DNA of 64,000 nt, from positions 140,181 through 204,180 of the forward strand of contig JASANG010001975.1 in the NCBI GenBank assembly GCA_030248215.1, in the 5' to 3' direction. A program made the translations under genes and the position numbers. Each line of letters begins with the position of its first letter. Position 1 is the first letter of the stretch. Under the pieces are notes generated by a model. That model ran no database searches. It was given only the letters and a program-made list of their open reading frames with translations, and had not been told where the DNA came from. Shown piece by piece: positions 43,030 to 57,600 of the stretch. This DNA comes from Enoplolaimus lenunculus. Lineage: Eukaryota; Nematoda; Enoplea; Enoplida; Thoracostomopsidae.

Positions 43030-43173
43030 CGCTTCAAGCTTGTACAAAGCTTAAGCTTCTGAACTGTTTTTTGCTTACACTTAGGCTTAAGTACGGCTTA
43101 CGGTTACGCTTAGACATAGGCTTATGGTTTAGGATTATGTTTATACTACGGTTGCGGCCGTTCTATATTTTGG
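43030..43173. mobile_element. Family-1 MITE fragment
   Basis: CTTAGGCTTAAG, TTACGCTTAGACATAGGC and a right end GCGGCCGTTCTATATTTTGG without a matching left end. Confidence 0.45.
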
Positions 43174-43769
43174 TCAAAATTACGAAAAGATATTATTGCT
43201 ATAAACGCAACTAAACGCCCGAAACCAAGCTAAGACGCGTTAGCTATTCACTCAACGCACTTACTACAGTTTGTATTTACTGTCAAATCGCAACATATAT
43301 TTTATAAGTATTTTTATACATCGCATGAAATAACAAACCAGCTATGAATAAAAATTAAGTATAGCAGTGTAACTGTTGCGAAAATTGCAAATCAAGTATA
43401 TCTTTGCAGATTTTTGCAACTTTCGCTCTGTGATCGTATTCTCAAATGTGTGTAGCATCTATCATCATCATCATCATCAGTTGACGATAGGCTTCTAGAA
43501 GCCAGTTAATTTTAGAGCTAAGAAATTAATGAAATTTTCTGCATTTAAATAAACCAACTTGTATGCAAATTTTCAGATAACCAGAAGCAAAAGTTCGCTT
43601 AAAACCCATACTATAACTATAGGGATATGTGCTACACACGGCTAAGAATACGGCTTTTGGTGTTATATGGATGAACTATTACAAACAAATCAATAAATAT
43701 ACACTAAACGAACGTACAAAAGATATGGCAATTGGTAACGGCATTATTATTACAATGATTTTTATTATT

Positions 43770-44119
43770 ATTCAAGATTCCAACTGGAAGTGAGTTTTGC
43801 CGGAACAAAACAGGAATTAAATTTCTTTGCAGGAACCGGAACAGACACAGGAACCGGAATTTGAAATAATTTTCAGTACCAAATTACTATACAAACAGCG
43901 TTATTAACAAAATTGAACTATAATTGCGAAAACACTCATTTCGAAATAACACATTTTGAAACGCAAAGTTTCCAGTATTTAAATGATTATGAATAATAAT
44001 TAGCCACAAAACCGTAAAAAAATTCCAGTTCCTGCTTCATTGAATGCTGGAACAGGAACAAGAACAGAAATTGAATTTTTGCCGGAATTTCGGCCGGAAC
44101 AGGAATTCCGGTTGAACCC
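43770..44119. mobile_element. GGAACAGGAA-type relative of the CCGGTT MITEs
   Basis: Runs of GGAACCGGAACAGACACAGG and GGAACAGGAACAAGAACAG flank an AT-rich core; the right end is TTCCGGTTGAACCCTG. A similar fragment on the other strand lies at 45943-46021. Confidence 0.5.
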
Positions 44120-45040
44120 TGTTATTATTATATATATATTATTATCAAGCTACGTTTACCATCGAGGTATGGACAGAAATATGTTTTTACTATTACATCT
44201 AAGCTCGAACATTCGCAGATTCAATTTGAAATGTAAGTTAACTAAGGAAACAAAATTTATTGCAATTTTTTTCGTATTTACTCGAATCGTACATGATTAG
44301 AAGTACCAGAATGTACATCACTCGTGGCACGAATAGATGTCACAGCTTCGCCTAATTTATCTTAGTATTTGGTGTTATAGATTAAACCACATTTTTATCA
44401 AAAGCGTAATTCATATACCCAATTGACCGTACATTTCAATAAATGTTAATTTTAAATGTTTTAAATCCAGCACTATAAATATAACAAATACTTCAGTCTA
44501 AAAAATCAAAATGCAACATTACGGTTTGTCGAGATAATATGTACAATGAACTACAGTAATGAAATATTAAAAATTTGAAGAACAGTTTCCTATTAATCTA
44601 ATACAGTTCAAACAGCGCGCATTTGTGTTAATTTGCGTTTCGTTACCTCGTTGTATTGTGAAATTTAGCTAAAGGTTAACACATTTTGACCAAAATATTT
44701 TGCGCAATATAAGTCATCGAAGATAGTAATTTGGTACAAAAAAACAGACACAAAACGCGATCACTCGACCAGCAAACAGATACTACAAAGCACTGCTAGA
44801 CTTCCTAAATAACAGTACCACTGATTATACAGATAATTTTCAACCATTATCGTCATTCAAAGCTACATTTCAGTCTTGTCAAATTATTATGCACTAAACG
44901 TTTGAAAATGCCGCAGCAGTTTGCTTTTTAGCCAATATAAACACCGCGTTGCCAACGTAGTATATTAAACAAACTGCTGCAACTTCATTGAAGACCAGCA
45001 CATGGCACATAATAACAGTTCGCTGTACGTCATAACGCCA
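44120..45040. other. No gene recognised
   Basis: AT-rich intergenic DNA downstream of the phosphatase gene; short frames only. Confidence 0.4.
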
Positions 45041-45041
45041 G

Positions 45042-45136
45042 TAATTATAATTATATTTATTATTATAATAATAATAATAATAATTATTATTATTATTATA
45101 ATAATAATTATTATTATAATTATTATTATTATTGCT
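45042..45136. repeat. AT-rich (TTA/TAA)n microsatellite
   Basis: ATTATT and ATAATA trinucleotide runs alternate in orientation, making a self-complementary tract. Confidence 0.85.
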
Positions 45137-45649
45137 GTATTGTGAACCGACGCTTTATTGCCGTAAACCAAAAATTGTCGAATCATACACATGTACCATT
45201 GATAGCGTCGATACAGTTGTCGTTATTATATTAATTTGTTACAGAAACATATTATCATTAATGCTTACCGTTTTTTGCACGCCCCAAGCCCCACTGTAAT
45301 AACATTACTTTTCAAAGCTGTTTGCTGTCTATAGTCCAACGCCCAATGAACGAAACATCAACCAGTATCGGTCAGTAGTTTACTGTTATCAACCGCTGAC
45401 AGCATCAACATTAGCCATACATATAAGCCCATCATCTTCTGTCTGATGACTTCATCGCACTACACGGTCATAAATTTGTGTTATGATGAATCCAAGTTGG
45501 TATGTCATACGTTCTAAAACTGCAACATTGTTAATCGGATAATTATATTACGTCAAAGTCGATTCTACTTCAATGGTCGTAGTAGAACGCCCGTTATTCG
45601 AAATGGAACGTTAAAGACACTTTACTTGTTTGAAATCGAACAACGACTA

Positions 45650-48600
45650 CTATTGCATAGCGTAGTGATCGAAAGAATTCAAATATTCCAGTGCAGCTTG
45701 ATAGCAAAAGTGATATTGATCCTGTAAAAAACAAACATCGAAAATACAGCCAAGATACACAAAAACAGCAATTCATTTAGTCGATATTCTTAAAATGACG
45801 TTTCGATGAATGACGTCAATACAAGAGACTTCGGGAGCTGTTTAGACACAGTACTGTCCGTTACACAGTCTTTGAAACGTACAATTTTACACTGAAAACT
45901 TTTTAATGACTCTGTTATGAACGACTATTTCAAAATCGCGTTCCTGTTCCGGTTCCTGCAAAGAAATTCAATTCCTGTTCCTGTTCCGGTTCGGGCAAAA
46001 TTTAATTCCTGTTGAAACCCTGATGTCAATAGTGTACACGATCTATATATTCTATAACGAATTATTGAAGTATAAACTAAACTGTTTAAAGAAGAGAACC
46101 GTTGTATAAATTAACTTTAAAAGACAAAAGATACCGCAGTACATTTAAGCATCGAAATTCTTAGGATGCAACTACTGGTAAATTTAGTAAAGTTGTTTCT
46201 GCACAAATAAGTTTGTGCAGAACAACGTAACTAAAGCCACAAACCTCCGATTGAATCATATTCGGCCGCTGAGTGCGCAACAGTTTGACTGTTGTAAACA
46301 CGTCAACAACATTTTCGTATCGCATTCGATCCAGAATAATGCTCAACGCAATAAAAACGCCAGTTCGTCCAACGCCAGCACTACAATAATTTAGTAAGAA
46401 TAAAATAGTGGGATTCTCCGCATTTGTTGGAATCGCGAGTTATAAAAATTAATTTTAAGCCATGAAGAGTTAACAGCGAGAATAATCGACGACCTGACGT
46501 ATTTGAAAAGTCGATTAACTAAACTCAAGTTCATTTCTCAGAACATTAAAAGCGAAAAACTAGCAAACAATTCAAATATATGCAAAAACGGCAGATTTTA
46601 ATCAAACACAATGCCACACGGTGCTGTCAGTAAAATTTTTGTGTTAAAAACGCCGACACCACCATCTTATCATGTTGATTACAAGCGGTTTGCATTATCC
46701 ATACAAACACGTCATGGAGTTCTAGTCAAATTTTTTACTAATTGATGGACGATAGTAACTCTTCGAATAAGAACACTGCTCAAAAATACATCTTAAACTA
46801 TCACGCACGCTATTTGCAATTACATAAGTACGGCGTTGTCATCCGTTAAATATTCAGATAAAAAAGGTGCTAATCCATAACCATAAAAATTATTAATTGA
46901 ATAACCATTACACCATTTATATTTTAAGTCGTTTTCCAACACTAACCTGCAATGCACTGTGATTGGGCCGTCTTGTCCAAACTGTTCTTTTGTTTTGTGA
47001 ATTTGACCAATAAAATCGATGAAATTTTCGGCTGATTTCGGAACACCTTGCTCTGGCCATTCGATGTAATTGAAATGTCGCACGGTTCGTGTCTGCCCGT
47101 CCTGTTCGTAGTGAAAATACAAATTGTGTCAAAACCAGATAGAAATACAGCATCGAGTATTGACAAAGAACCAACAAAATCACGCGTAGCATTATTAATG
47201 AAAATAGCATCTGCTGCTAAAGCAATATTTATATTTTTTTGAAGAGTGTCTAAAGAGCAGATCAAATTAATCAAAAAAAACAACAAACCACCCCGACACA
47301 TTTTCTCTTTTCTTCACACTTACCGTAGTATCTGTTAATTTAAACTCTCTGAGCACATAAATTGGCATATTGTATTCGGCGATTGGATCAACTACCAAAT
47401 GACCGTACTGTTGCGCTCGATCAGAAGGCCAATACTGATAGCATTTGTCCTAAAACAATTTATCTGATTTATTATTCCTATTCCAAACTCAAATTGATTT
47501 ATTTGGGAACCAAACCAACAACCGCAAGTTGCAATTTAGCAGTACACCTTGCAAACCTAGATCCAAATAATACTGGTACTGTAGTTACCTGAAGAAGAGT
47601 GGGGACTGATATTTATTTGGCAGCTCCAGACCCGGTAGTTACTTTAGGCATATTCTCCAAGTATTAATAACAAATTACCTTAATGCTGTAATAAACAATA
47701 CCAAAATAAATACTCGAAAGTGAAACATCTTCCATTAAGACCCACATATCATGTGTTTCGCTTACCCTTCCCATTTCTCGTAATTTCGTCAACATTACAA
47801 CAATAGTTGAATTATGCTCCCACAGCATACGCCAGAAATCTTCGGCACTATTTGGAAGTGGACCTTGCGTTGCGATGTATGCCGCACTGTAATAACGTAT
47901 TCACTCATTTAAATTTTTAGCTGGATAATTCAAACTTTTGTCACTATTTATCATGACGTCTATCCAACTGTTGTGGTACATACTTAACTACAGTGGCACT
48001 ACATATTATCTGGCATGGCACTGAAACATTTTATATTTATACATATATCGGATTGCATGTGAAATAGCAAAAAGTGATCTCTAACAAAGCGTTATGAATA
48101 TATTTGCTGTCACCAATATCAAACTGGTGTGTAAGAACAGTCAGCCCTCGCTATTGCCACAGGCAAGCAAGCAGAGCTAGGAACCCGTTTTAACCTACAG
48201 TCACGGACAGAATTAAGCGCGCAAAAACCGCGATTGCGTCCACTGCGGTTGCGTTTGCGGTTTAGTAACCGCGTCTGAGTGTTTCAGCGATCGCGTCTCA
48301 AACGCGAGTCGCGATTTGAACCGCGGTCGCAGTCGCGGTTTTTGCGTCTACGTAAATTGCGGTTGCGAGCGATCGCGATTGCGTCTGCGAGCGATCGCGA
48401 TTCGAACCGCGTTTGGGTCGCGACCGCGGTTGCACTTAATTCTGTCCGTGACTGTACACCCACGTAACAATAATAGTGACAGCAATAAGCCCCGATTCAA
48501 AAACGTAACTTTCAATCAGTCAGTTTTACCTTCAACCATTCCGATAAAAACTGCCTTGCTGTTCATCATGATTGTTTTTTTGAAAAAATTACTAAAACCA

Positions 48601-51600
48601 ACAAATCCAAAACATAAACAACAAAGTCGACTTGCTGGCAATTTTTCAAAAACAACTAACAAACCTGCATCGATATCCGTCGACGAATGAAGCGTTGATA
48701 TAGTCGGAACCTTCAATAGCACCAAGTGGCATTAAATAGACTCGCGTTGAGTCGTATGGAAGAATGTTAACCAGGCGATTTTTGGCTTTATTGCATGGCT
48801 GATTTGCTGCCGTGAACGACGCGTTCGGCAGCCGCAACGTAGTTAAATGCTACAAACAACAACCAAACTTATCACCATCATCATTATTATAAGGTTTTGT
48901 TTGTTAAGAACGATGCGAATGCTCAACAAATGGTTGATGATTGCTTGATTTTTACGAGCAAAGGTTCACAATATTACGGATTCGACGTCCAACTTCAACG
49001 AAAAAACTCACATTTATTCATATGTACTTTGTAGTAACTTCAACTTAATTATAAAAAAATCCGCATCATCAGTTGTGTTTGCGTTTTGTTTAGTATATTT
49101 GGATTTTCCGAATTTTGCACTATCAGGTGATTATGATTAAAAAAACTGAATAACAACCCCTGCTCACCCTAAATTCCATTTCCATGCCGGACAAACCATC
49201 CATAGGCGATGTCTGTATGAGCTTCTGCAGATGTGTATACAGTTTGCTTATCGGCACTTCAGTGCTGCCTGACTGCACTGCGTCCAATACTGCATCATGA
49301 ATGAAGACGTACTGATCCTGAAACGGTCAATGGACGGACAACATTAACGAAACATGCAAGCAAATTCCACTACAACTCTCATTCACTCGGTGCGGTGAGC
49401 AGAATAAATTGTCATGGTTAAAAATCAAAAATGTCAAAAACTGTCTTGAATCTTGTAACACTAATGTGTTTTCAGAGAAGATTGCTTTGCATGGTACGCA
49501 GCTGGAACTATAATTAAGTTATGAATATTCGGCGTTCTTGCTTTAATTACAACAAATCCTTTTCTGTTACCTCTGTCTGAACCATGTAGTTGCGTTGAGC
49601 GCGGAGACATGTGACCGTTCCGTGAATATCAACGGTATTTTCGTAGCGCAATCTGTCCAGCATACAATCGATAACTATGAAGGCACCCGTTCGTCCAACG
49701 CCAGCGCTAAAATTATTGACAAACTTAGTATAAACAGAATGTCATATCAACGACAACCTCGTATGCAAAATAGTACAAAATACTATGGCGTATTAAGTAC
49801 ACACGAGCGCACACAATAATAGTGAGTAAAATACTAAAAATGCTGGAAACGCCACGTTCTGATACTATCAAAAATAATACGGTAGCACTACAAATAATCC
49901 GACAAAATTTACCAAACCACAAGCTGAAGCAACTGCAATGTAAAGTTGCAGCATGCACGCAAAGCCATTTTCAAATTAATAATAACACCAAACCGTTTGA
50001 TACTACCTAGAAAGAAGTAAACAAACTCTAAACACCGCAATAAATGTGAACTATTCTTATTTTTAATAGTAAAAAAAGTTTCTGGGCCGTCGTATACTGC
50101 TTGTACATACGCTTCTGGCAATCTTGACGCTGACAAAAAATTTCTACTTCTTAGCGCCGTATACCTGCAGTGAACAACAATTGGACCAGCGTCAGGAGGA
50201 TTAAGCGCTTTGACCCGTTTGAGAAACGTGAGAAATGGCGTCGGATGATCAGGAACGCCGTGGTCCGGCCACGCAGTGAATTGTAGTTGACGTATTTCAC
50301 GATTGTCAGGGTAACCTGCCTATAAATTAATGACAAATGCTGAACAGTAGACAATTAAAAATACCCACCACAAGATAATTACAATGCTAAAATGATAATT
50401 ATTACTATGAGGATTGGTAAACGAAAACGTTCACCGTAATTTAACCAACACAGCGTGTCTGTACATTAATAACAACCATCAAAAATTTCGCTATACAACT
50501 CACTAATAATACAAAATATGATATTAGCGGTGTTGATGTATCTTCAAAGTTCAAAAATGACCAGTTCTAGTGAAAAATAACTACTCATTACAGCGTACTA
50601 ACAATATAGAGCATGTCTTGGTATGATGGTGCACTCTCTAATGCATTCAAAATAAATCCACACGCTACCATAGTTAGTATAATTGCTCGCTCAACTGTGA
50701 TGGGTTTGCTTTGCCGAACCAAAACCTAAATTAAAAATCATAACCAAAAATCATCAAAATCCATGCGTCAAAATAGTTTGGTTAAACACACAGCTAAGTA
50801 ATAAATTATTTGTCGTATTTTACCCGTTGTATCAGGAATGTTCGTATTGTATAGTGAGCCAGCTCAATAGTTTCTTTGAGTGTGACTGATATAACGCCGT
50901 ACGAGTGCGACCCGCGTGTCGGCCAATACTGATCGCATTTCACCCGCGTTCGCTCTTCGAGTTTCGTCAACATCACAATGGTCGCACAACTTTCTTCCCA
51001 AATCATGCGCCAAAAATCGCCAAATGTTTCGTGCAATGGACCCTGGAATAAAATTCAAATTTTTTTCTGTACAAATTTTGTTGTTTAAAAGCAGAGGCTT
51101 GCAACAGATACCGACAACTCACTGCGGCATTTAGAAAACAATATTTTTCATGTTAATTCTATGTAAATAATATCGGTCATAATCAGAAGCGTAGCCATAG
51201 GGGGTCAGGTCGACCATGACTCTCTCAAAACAACTTCAACAAAATGTATTTCTGTTGACACTAAAGGTTAACAAAGACAAATAAGCTTGCTTAGAAAGAA
51301 ACCCATACTAAGCAATTTCAGTATACCTCCACAAACCAGATTTTAGGCTACGCCCATAAACGTAATATTTGTCATATCCATAATATGCTTTATGACGGGA
51401 ACGTTATGTCAAACACACATAAACCGTTACAATAGTATGCAATTTATTTGCGAGCAGGTAGCAATGACCCACGTTAATTTATTTGTCCTGTTGTATGTAT
51501 AAAACAGCTTACAACTGCAAATAACAACAACCTTTATAATATGGTATTAGAGACACAAAACAAGCGAACAAAATTGAAAAAAACGTGAAAAACAGCTGAT

Positions 51601-54600
51601 GCTTCGTGGTCGCATCTTATAGAAAATTCTGAAACGCTGTACTCACGATCGTTGGGGTAAAATTGCCACGACATCCCGAAATTTCATATTCTGAGTGTCG
51701 GCCAGAACAAAAATATTTCCAATTTCACAATTAATGCACACAAAAATATAACCTGAGTTGCAATATAGGCTTTTGGTTTGCGATATCCATCGCAAAAGTT
51801 CGCATTAATATAGTCTGAGCCAGGGATACCGTCAAGGACACCGAGGATCACTCGAGAGTGATCGTACGCGATGACATTGGCGTATCGATTTTTCGGTTTG
51901 TTGTCTTCTTTGTTTGAGTGTTCCCAGGTAAAATGTTGACCAGTTTCAATCGACTAAAACAATACAACACTATCGACCAGGGTGCACAATATTATTGGTG
52001 AAATAACCCTAGTTGGAGATAGGTATTCGCTTTATTTGCTGTATTTTACATTTTCATAATTCGCGGAAACGAAATCTACCTTCGATGGCTTATTTTCGGC
52101 GACTGTCAAGGTTTGCATACTATACTAACGAAATCTGTTTAATTTTTATTGTCATTTTTAATCGCATATGACACTTCAAGTGAGGTTTTGAACCCCAGGT
52201 GTTTGCTTTCACTGAGCGGTTATATAAACGAGACGCTTGACCTGGGGTATTTTTAATTGCATGGCAACCAAACACGTTACCCACAACGCTGACCGACATA
52301 AAAAAACTACTACGTACACACTTAGTCTAATCGAACTTCACTTTACCTCATACTCTTGCGAAAACAAATAATTATCGTTCGCTTTCAGTCGAGCAATATG
52401 CGTACTCAGCTCGGTGATTGGAATAGGTGGATGAGCGGCGCCGTGGCCCGGTATACCGGAACCAGGGCCGCCACCATGTGGGGTTGGCGGATACATTCCG
52501 GTCCGCTGCTTCAATTCTAAACTGGCAGTTGGATCGTGGGCTGTGACTACAGGCATAATCAGCGAAGGATCATGCTGATGATCTGTAATGCCCGCGGCCG
52601 AAACAGCAGCACCTGATGGCGTCATTACTGTTGAAGGCATAAACGTCGTTTGTGGTATAGGGCCACCACCGCCAACACCGGCCGGCGTAGTCCCACCCCC
52701 AGTGCCGCCGTTGTACGCATCGTGAATGAGTAGTTTGGACGATTCCATCGGATCGTGATTCATCATGGCGACTTTACTGATTTGACCATTTTTCGTTGGA
52801 AGTGAACGATTTCTGAAAGTAACAGCACGCGACAATTTACGATGTTACTCGAAAATAAAAGTGTTCAAGCTCACTGCTTCGATCATCAAACTAAGTAAAT
52901 ATCTATTATACGCATCCGCTTCTAACGTAGCTATAGCGATAAAAACGTGACGTGTAATTGGGGGCTTATTCCATCTATGATACTACATAGCATTAACATT
53001 TCACTTACTTTTTTCGACGAATAAACAACACAAACAGTGCACATGCGATAAGAAGGCAAATCAGGCCAGCAACTATAGGCCCTAGAATCCATAGTTCACC
53101 CGATTCACCGGCTTTTGCGGTACTCCCTGGTCCACCAGCCATCGCTTTCTTTCCAGACCACGCTTCAAACGCTGGCGAAAAGTTCGAACTACGGTAAATC
53201 TAAAAAATAATATAAAATATAAAAAAATTTGCACAATAGTTTGTAAACTTTAGCGATGTCAAATGTTTTACAATGATAAGTTGTATATACTGCGCCGTTA
53301 TAGCAAACAGATTGGCAACCAGTACGTAAGTTTGAAGCAAAAAAATCACAGCGAACACTGTTTCATTGAACAAAACATGTTTCGTTTGAATGCCCGCTAT
53401 TTGACATTGGCAAAATAAAGAAAAATCACAAAAAACATTTGTTCAATTCAACACCAAACCAACCCGATTTTATTATCGTAATTTCAAAAACTGGCTGAAC
53501 CACATGCAAAGCAATTTATATTTAAAATTATGTCATTATTCTTAGTCAATTTTAAAAAAATTGAGCAAAAATACAATAAGTATTTCAGTTATATCCAACT
53601 GATACGCAATGTATGTACTTCTTATTGACGTGAACCTCGACCCAATGTACACACGGCTGTCCTATATTTACAATTTTTTTACAGTCACGAACCAAAATAA
53701 TGCGTTTGCTTTCTGTCCTCATGTTATTTGCTAATATTTTTAAAGGTTCAAACACAATAAAAGATTCGGTTACATAATGCACGGACGGATAGAATATAAA
53801 TGCAATTGCAAATACGTTCCAAACTGCATCAGGATTACTGAGCCCACAACAGCGACTGCAGTCGCAATCGTGTAGCATTAAATTTTCAAACGTTTGTAAA
53901 CGCTGTTAGTATCGTGATTTGAAACGCGACTGCAATCCCACGTCTTGGACGCAGCTGGACGCGTGCAAAGAAAGACAGGAACATGATTATACAATCGCGA
54001 CAACAAACGCAGTGGACGACGCGAGCGCGGTTACTGCGTACTACATTCTGTCCGCATTTGCAACACTGTATTACCTCGTCATCAGTTGACGACCCATGAA
54101 CAAACGCTCGCATAAACGCCCGATACTGGCGATTCTTCTTCAAGCCGCGGACCAGGTAGCGACCGTTGCGGACAACGTCACGCAATTGTGTTCGCGAGAA
54201 CCGTCCGGCAATCCACGGAAGCGATGCGTTGCGGCTGAATTTCGACGTCAACGTTTGTTCGAGCGCCTTATTTGTGAGCTTGAAACAGTATCATTGAAAA
54301 CAATGCTATGAACAACACTGCAAGCAGCACCGGCTGCATAGAACACTTAAGGGAACAATACGCAACAAACGAAGTCATATCAGCATATTATTATCCATAA
54401 AGCCAAATTGCGCAGTGTTGGTCAAAAACAAAACTAAATTAATAATTTATTGTGATTAAAACTATTTCTAAAATAATGTGAACAATCTGTTTACAATTAA
54501 TTATCGATGCCGTTTGAAACTTACATCAGTTGCCGCAATTTCGTCCGGTTTGATGTGTCTGCCGCCAGGCGTAAAACTGTCTGCGTAACCGACTCGATTC

Positions 54601-57600
54601 AGCCAATCAGTTGGCACAAGCACCAGCCAGTATTCGCGAATCATGCCTTGTTCTTCGCTTGCCATACGCAATTCGAGGTAGACTTCGGCCGAATTCAAAT
54701 GTTCAATAAAAATTGGCGCTTTAATGCCATTGGGTGGAGGAACTAAAAACAATAAAATTCATAATATTGTATTATCCACACTTTGATCTTAATTTGTAGT
54801 TGGTTCACAAATCGTTATAACGTAGCGCTGGTGTTTTCAAATTTCAACAAAAAAATACAATATTAAAGTCATTGGTCGAAGTAGTGTATAAAAGTCAATC
54901 ATAGCTGTATCGCCATTGGACTCGAGACAGATCACAGGATATCGCATTTCGGCCAATGTATAGAACAGGGCCGGAACAGTAGTATAAGCATATTCCTAAG
55001 CCTAAGCCTAAGCTTAAGCCTAAGCGTAAGGATGAGCCTATTCCTAAGCCTAAGCGTAATCCTAAGCAAAAGATTTAGTCTAAAGCTTAAACTGACTCTA
55101 TTACAGTGCCTAAGTAGAGCGATCCGGCCGTGTTCTATACATGAACCCACATTTCGATGAGCTGCAAAATGCAACTAGCAAAGTGGAAAATATCACATCT
55201 CAACAGAACTTCTTCTAGCTATATAATTAGCAAAAGATAGCTCAAGTTAGCCCAACACATAACTTATATATTGAAGATGATGTCAGTAAGTCAACAATGT
55301 GTGGGCAACACTATACAAAGTGCGGATGTTTTTCGTTATCTCGCATTTGCACAAAAATGATTGGATTTTGAAAATTGTTGCATATTTGAACTTGCCACAA
55401 CCTCCCGTGATCATTCTATCAACTGATTTGGCGCCATAACAAACCGTTGGCAACGTCAGCGAACAGCCAAATCAGTTGACAACAACTCGGTACCCAAACG
55501 TCTGATTATGGAAACTTTAACACCATTCGACTCAGCTCCGCAAGCTGCGTCAAAATGACGTGTTTCTAACTTTTTGACGAAATTTTTTGGGGGGCCCAAG
55601 GTGGAGCTTAAAAGCGGGTTTTGGAGATAACAGACAAAAAACTCCAAAATAATTTACGCTGACTTACCATCGCTTTTTGTCGACTCTGTTAGGTTCACAT
55701 GCCAATATTCGCGACCTCCGTACACGACAGATACACTAAACGTGTAGTTTGCGTGCGGCCATAAATTATTGTACGGTAGCCATGTATTTTCAATCGGCGG
55801 CAAATCTTTATCGGCGAATGTGATATGCTTTTGTTCACCGTTTTCATCCCAATACTGTTTTTGGCCGTAATAACGAACCTGCAAACAATAAAAAAACAGT
55901 GACTTAATTGCAAAAATAATCGTCAAAAGTTCTGGCTCACATTAATTAATCGCATGCTTGCAAACAAAGAAATAAAGGGAAAAGCTAAAACAGGAAAAGC
56001 TAAAACACTGCATATCACTGACTGTTACATTTTGCGTCTGGTATAAGTGGGAGCTTAATGTACACAAAAATGAGTATGAAATTTTGGCGTCGTATCGCAA
56101 CTATTATATATTGCGTACACACAAATTTTATGATTGCACATATTTTTGCTCCGCTATATTTCGCTTTACGGTTCCGGTATTTTGTAATTCAGAAATTTCA
56201 CTATCAATATTCAGGCGCATTATACAAACAGAGGGGCCAGAGATAATATATCCCCTTCCAAAATTTCTAGAAAGACAAAAAAAACTACCGCCTTTAACTG
56301 GCTTTAGAGTAATCGTCTAGATTATAGGAGTCAAAAAATTTCTTTTACACAAGATTATGCGCCCCCGAACCAAAATCCTTGCCGCGCCTCTGAATATCCA
56401 GTCACGGACAGAATTAAGTGCGCAGAAACTGCGATTGCATCCACTGCGGGTGCGGTTTTGTAGCGGCGTCCGCGTTGTTGAACGATCGTGGCTCAAACGC
56501 AGACTGAGACGCGCGATCGTTGTCGCGATTTTAATTGCGTTCGCAGTCACGGTTTAAACCGCGTCTGTAACCGCAATTATAACCGCGTCTGCAACCGCGA
56601 AACTGCATGCGCAACCGCGAACGCAACCGCAGTTTTTGCGTCCACGTAAATTGGAGTTGTGCGAGATCGCGAATCGAACCGTGTTTGGGTTGCGACCGCA
56701 ATCGCACTCAATTCTGTCCATGACTGTATTTAAGTGAATAGTAAGAAAATTATTTTGTTGCAGCTAACTTGACACGCTTACCTTAAATTTCGCCGGAGTC
56801 GGCCCGGTGTATTCCCATTCGAGTGTGATTGAATTTGTCGTAACACCGACATCGCGCAAATTCTTCACCACCAGTGTCGGCATTAAATTTTTCAGAACAA
56901 ACTCTTCGCTCGGTTTACTCGACGAATGCTAAAACAAAAATAAAAACAAGTCAAAATTACCAAACACACACATACATACACACACAATACAACGTACAAA
57001 AAAGTACGGTTTAACACAAACAGAAGGATAAAGCCGATGTATCCCTCCACAAAATTTCGGAACAAACAAAACATAGACACTTTAGCCGGCATTAGACGAT
57101 TATCCTGGCTTCGACAATGCAAAAAACGACAAGGTTATACGCTCCCGTAATAACAGTCCGGCTACGCCTTTAGAAACAATGAAAAAACTACATAAAAAGG
57201 CCCTAAGTTTCAGTGCACGAACTAATAATTCCTTGGTTATCGCCGAGGGCGCCGTGTACGCCTTAACCGATGAATTTCTGTCGTGAACGTTCCTTGAGAT
57301 TTCGTAAAATCCATCGTAACGTAGCCAGCAGATGATGCGGTTCGAGGTGTTCTTTTGAAATTAGCAACATTCAGCTACACGACGATTCGCAACTTATCAA
57401 TAATTGACCGCTGTTGTTGTTGTTGTTTTGTGCCAACGACCATAAACCCGGTGATTAAGTAAAAAAACTTCCCACAGTAAAGAGCTTCGAAACTCAACAA
57501 TGCTTTCAGACTCCGGCAGAAACAAATAAATGTTACAAGCCAAACACATCCTGTGTGTAGCCAATGTTACTTATAGGAGCGTAACAGTAGATTAAAGCGT

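Noticed and set aside
44965-45192. Poly-Ile small protein
   Set aside because: Translation of a (TAT/ATT)n microsatellite.
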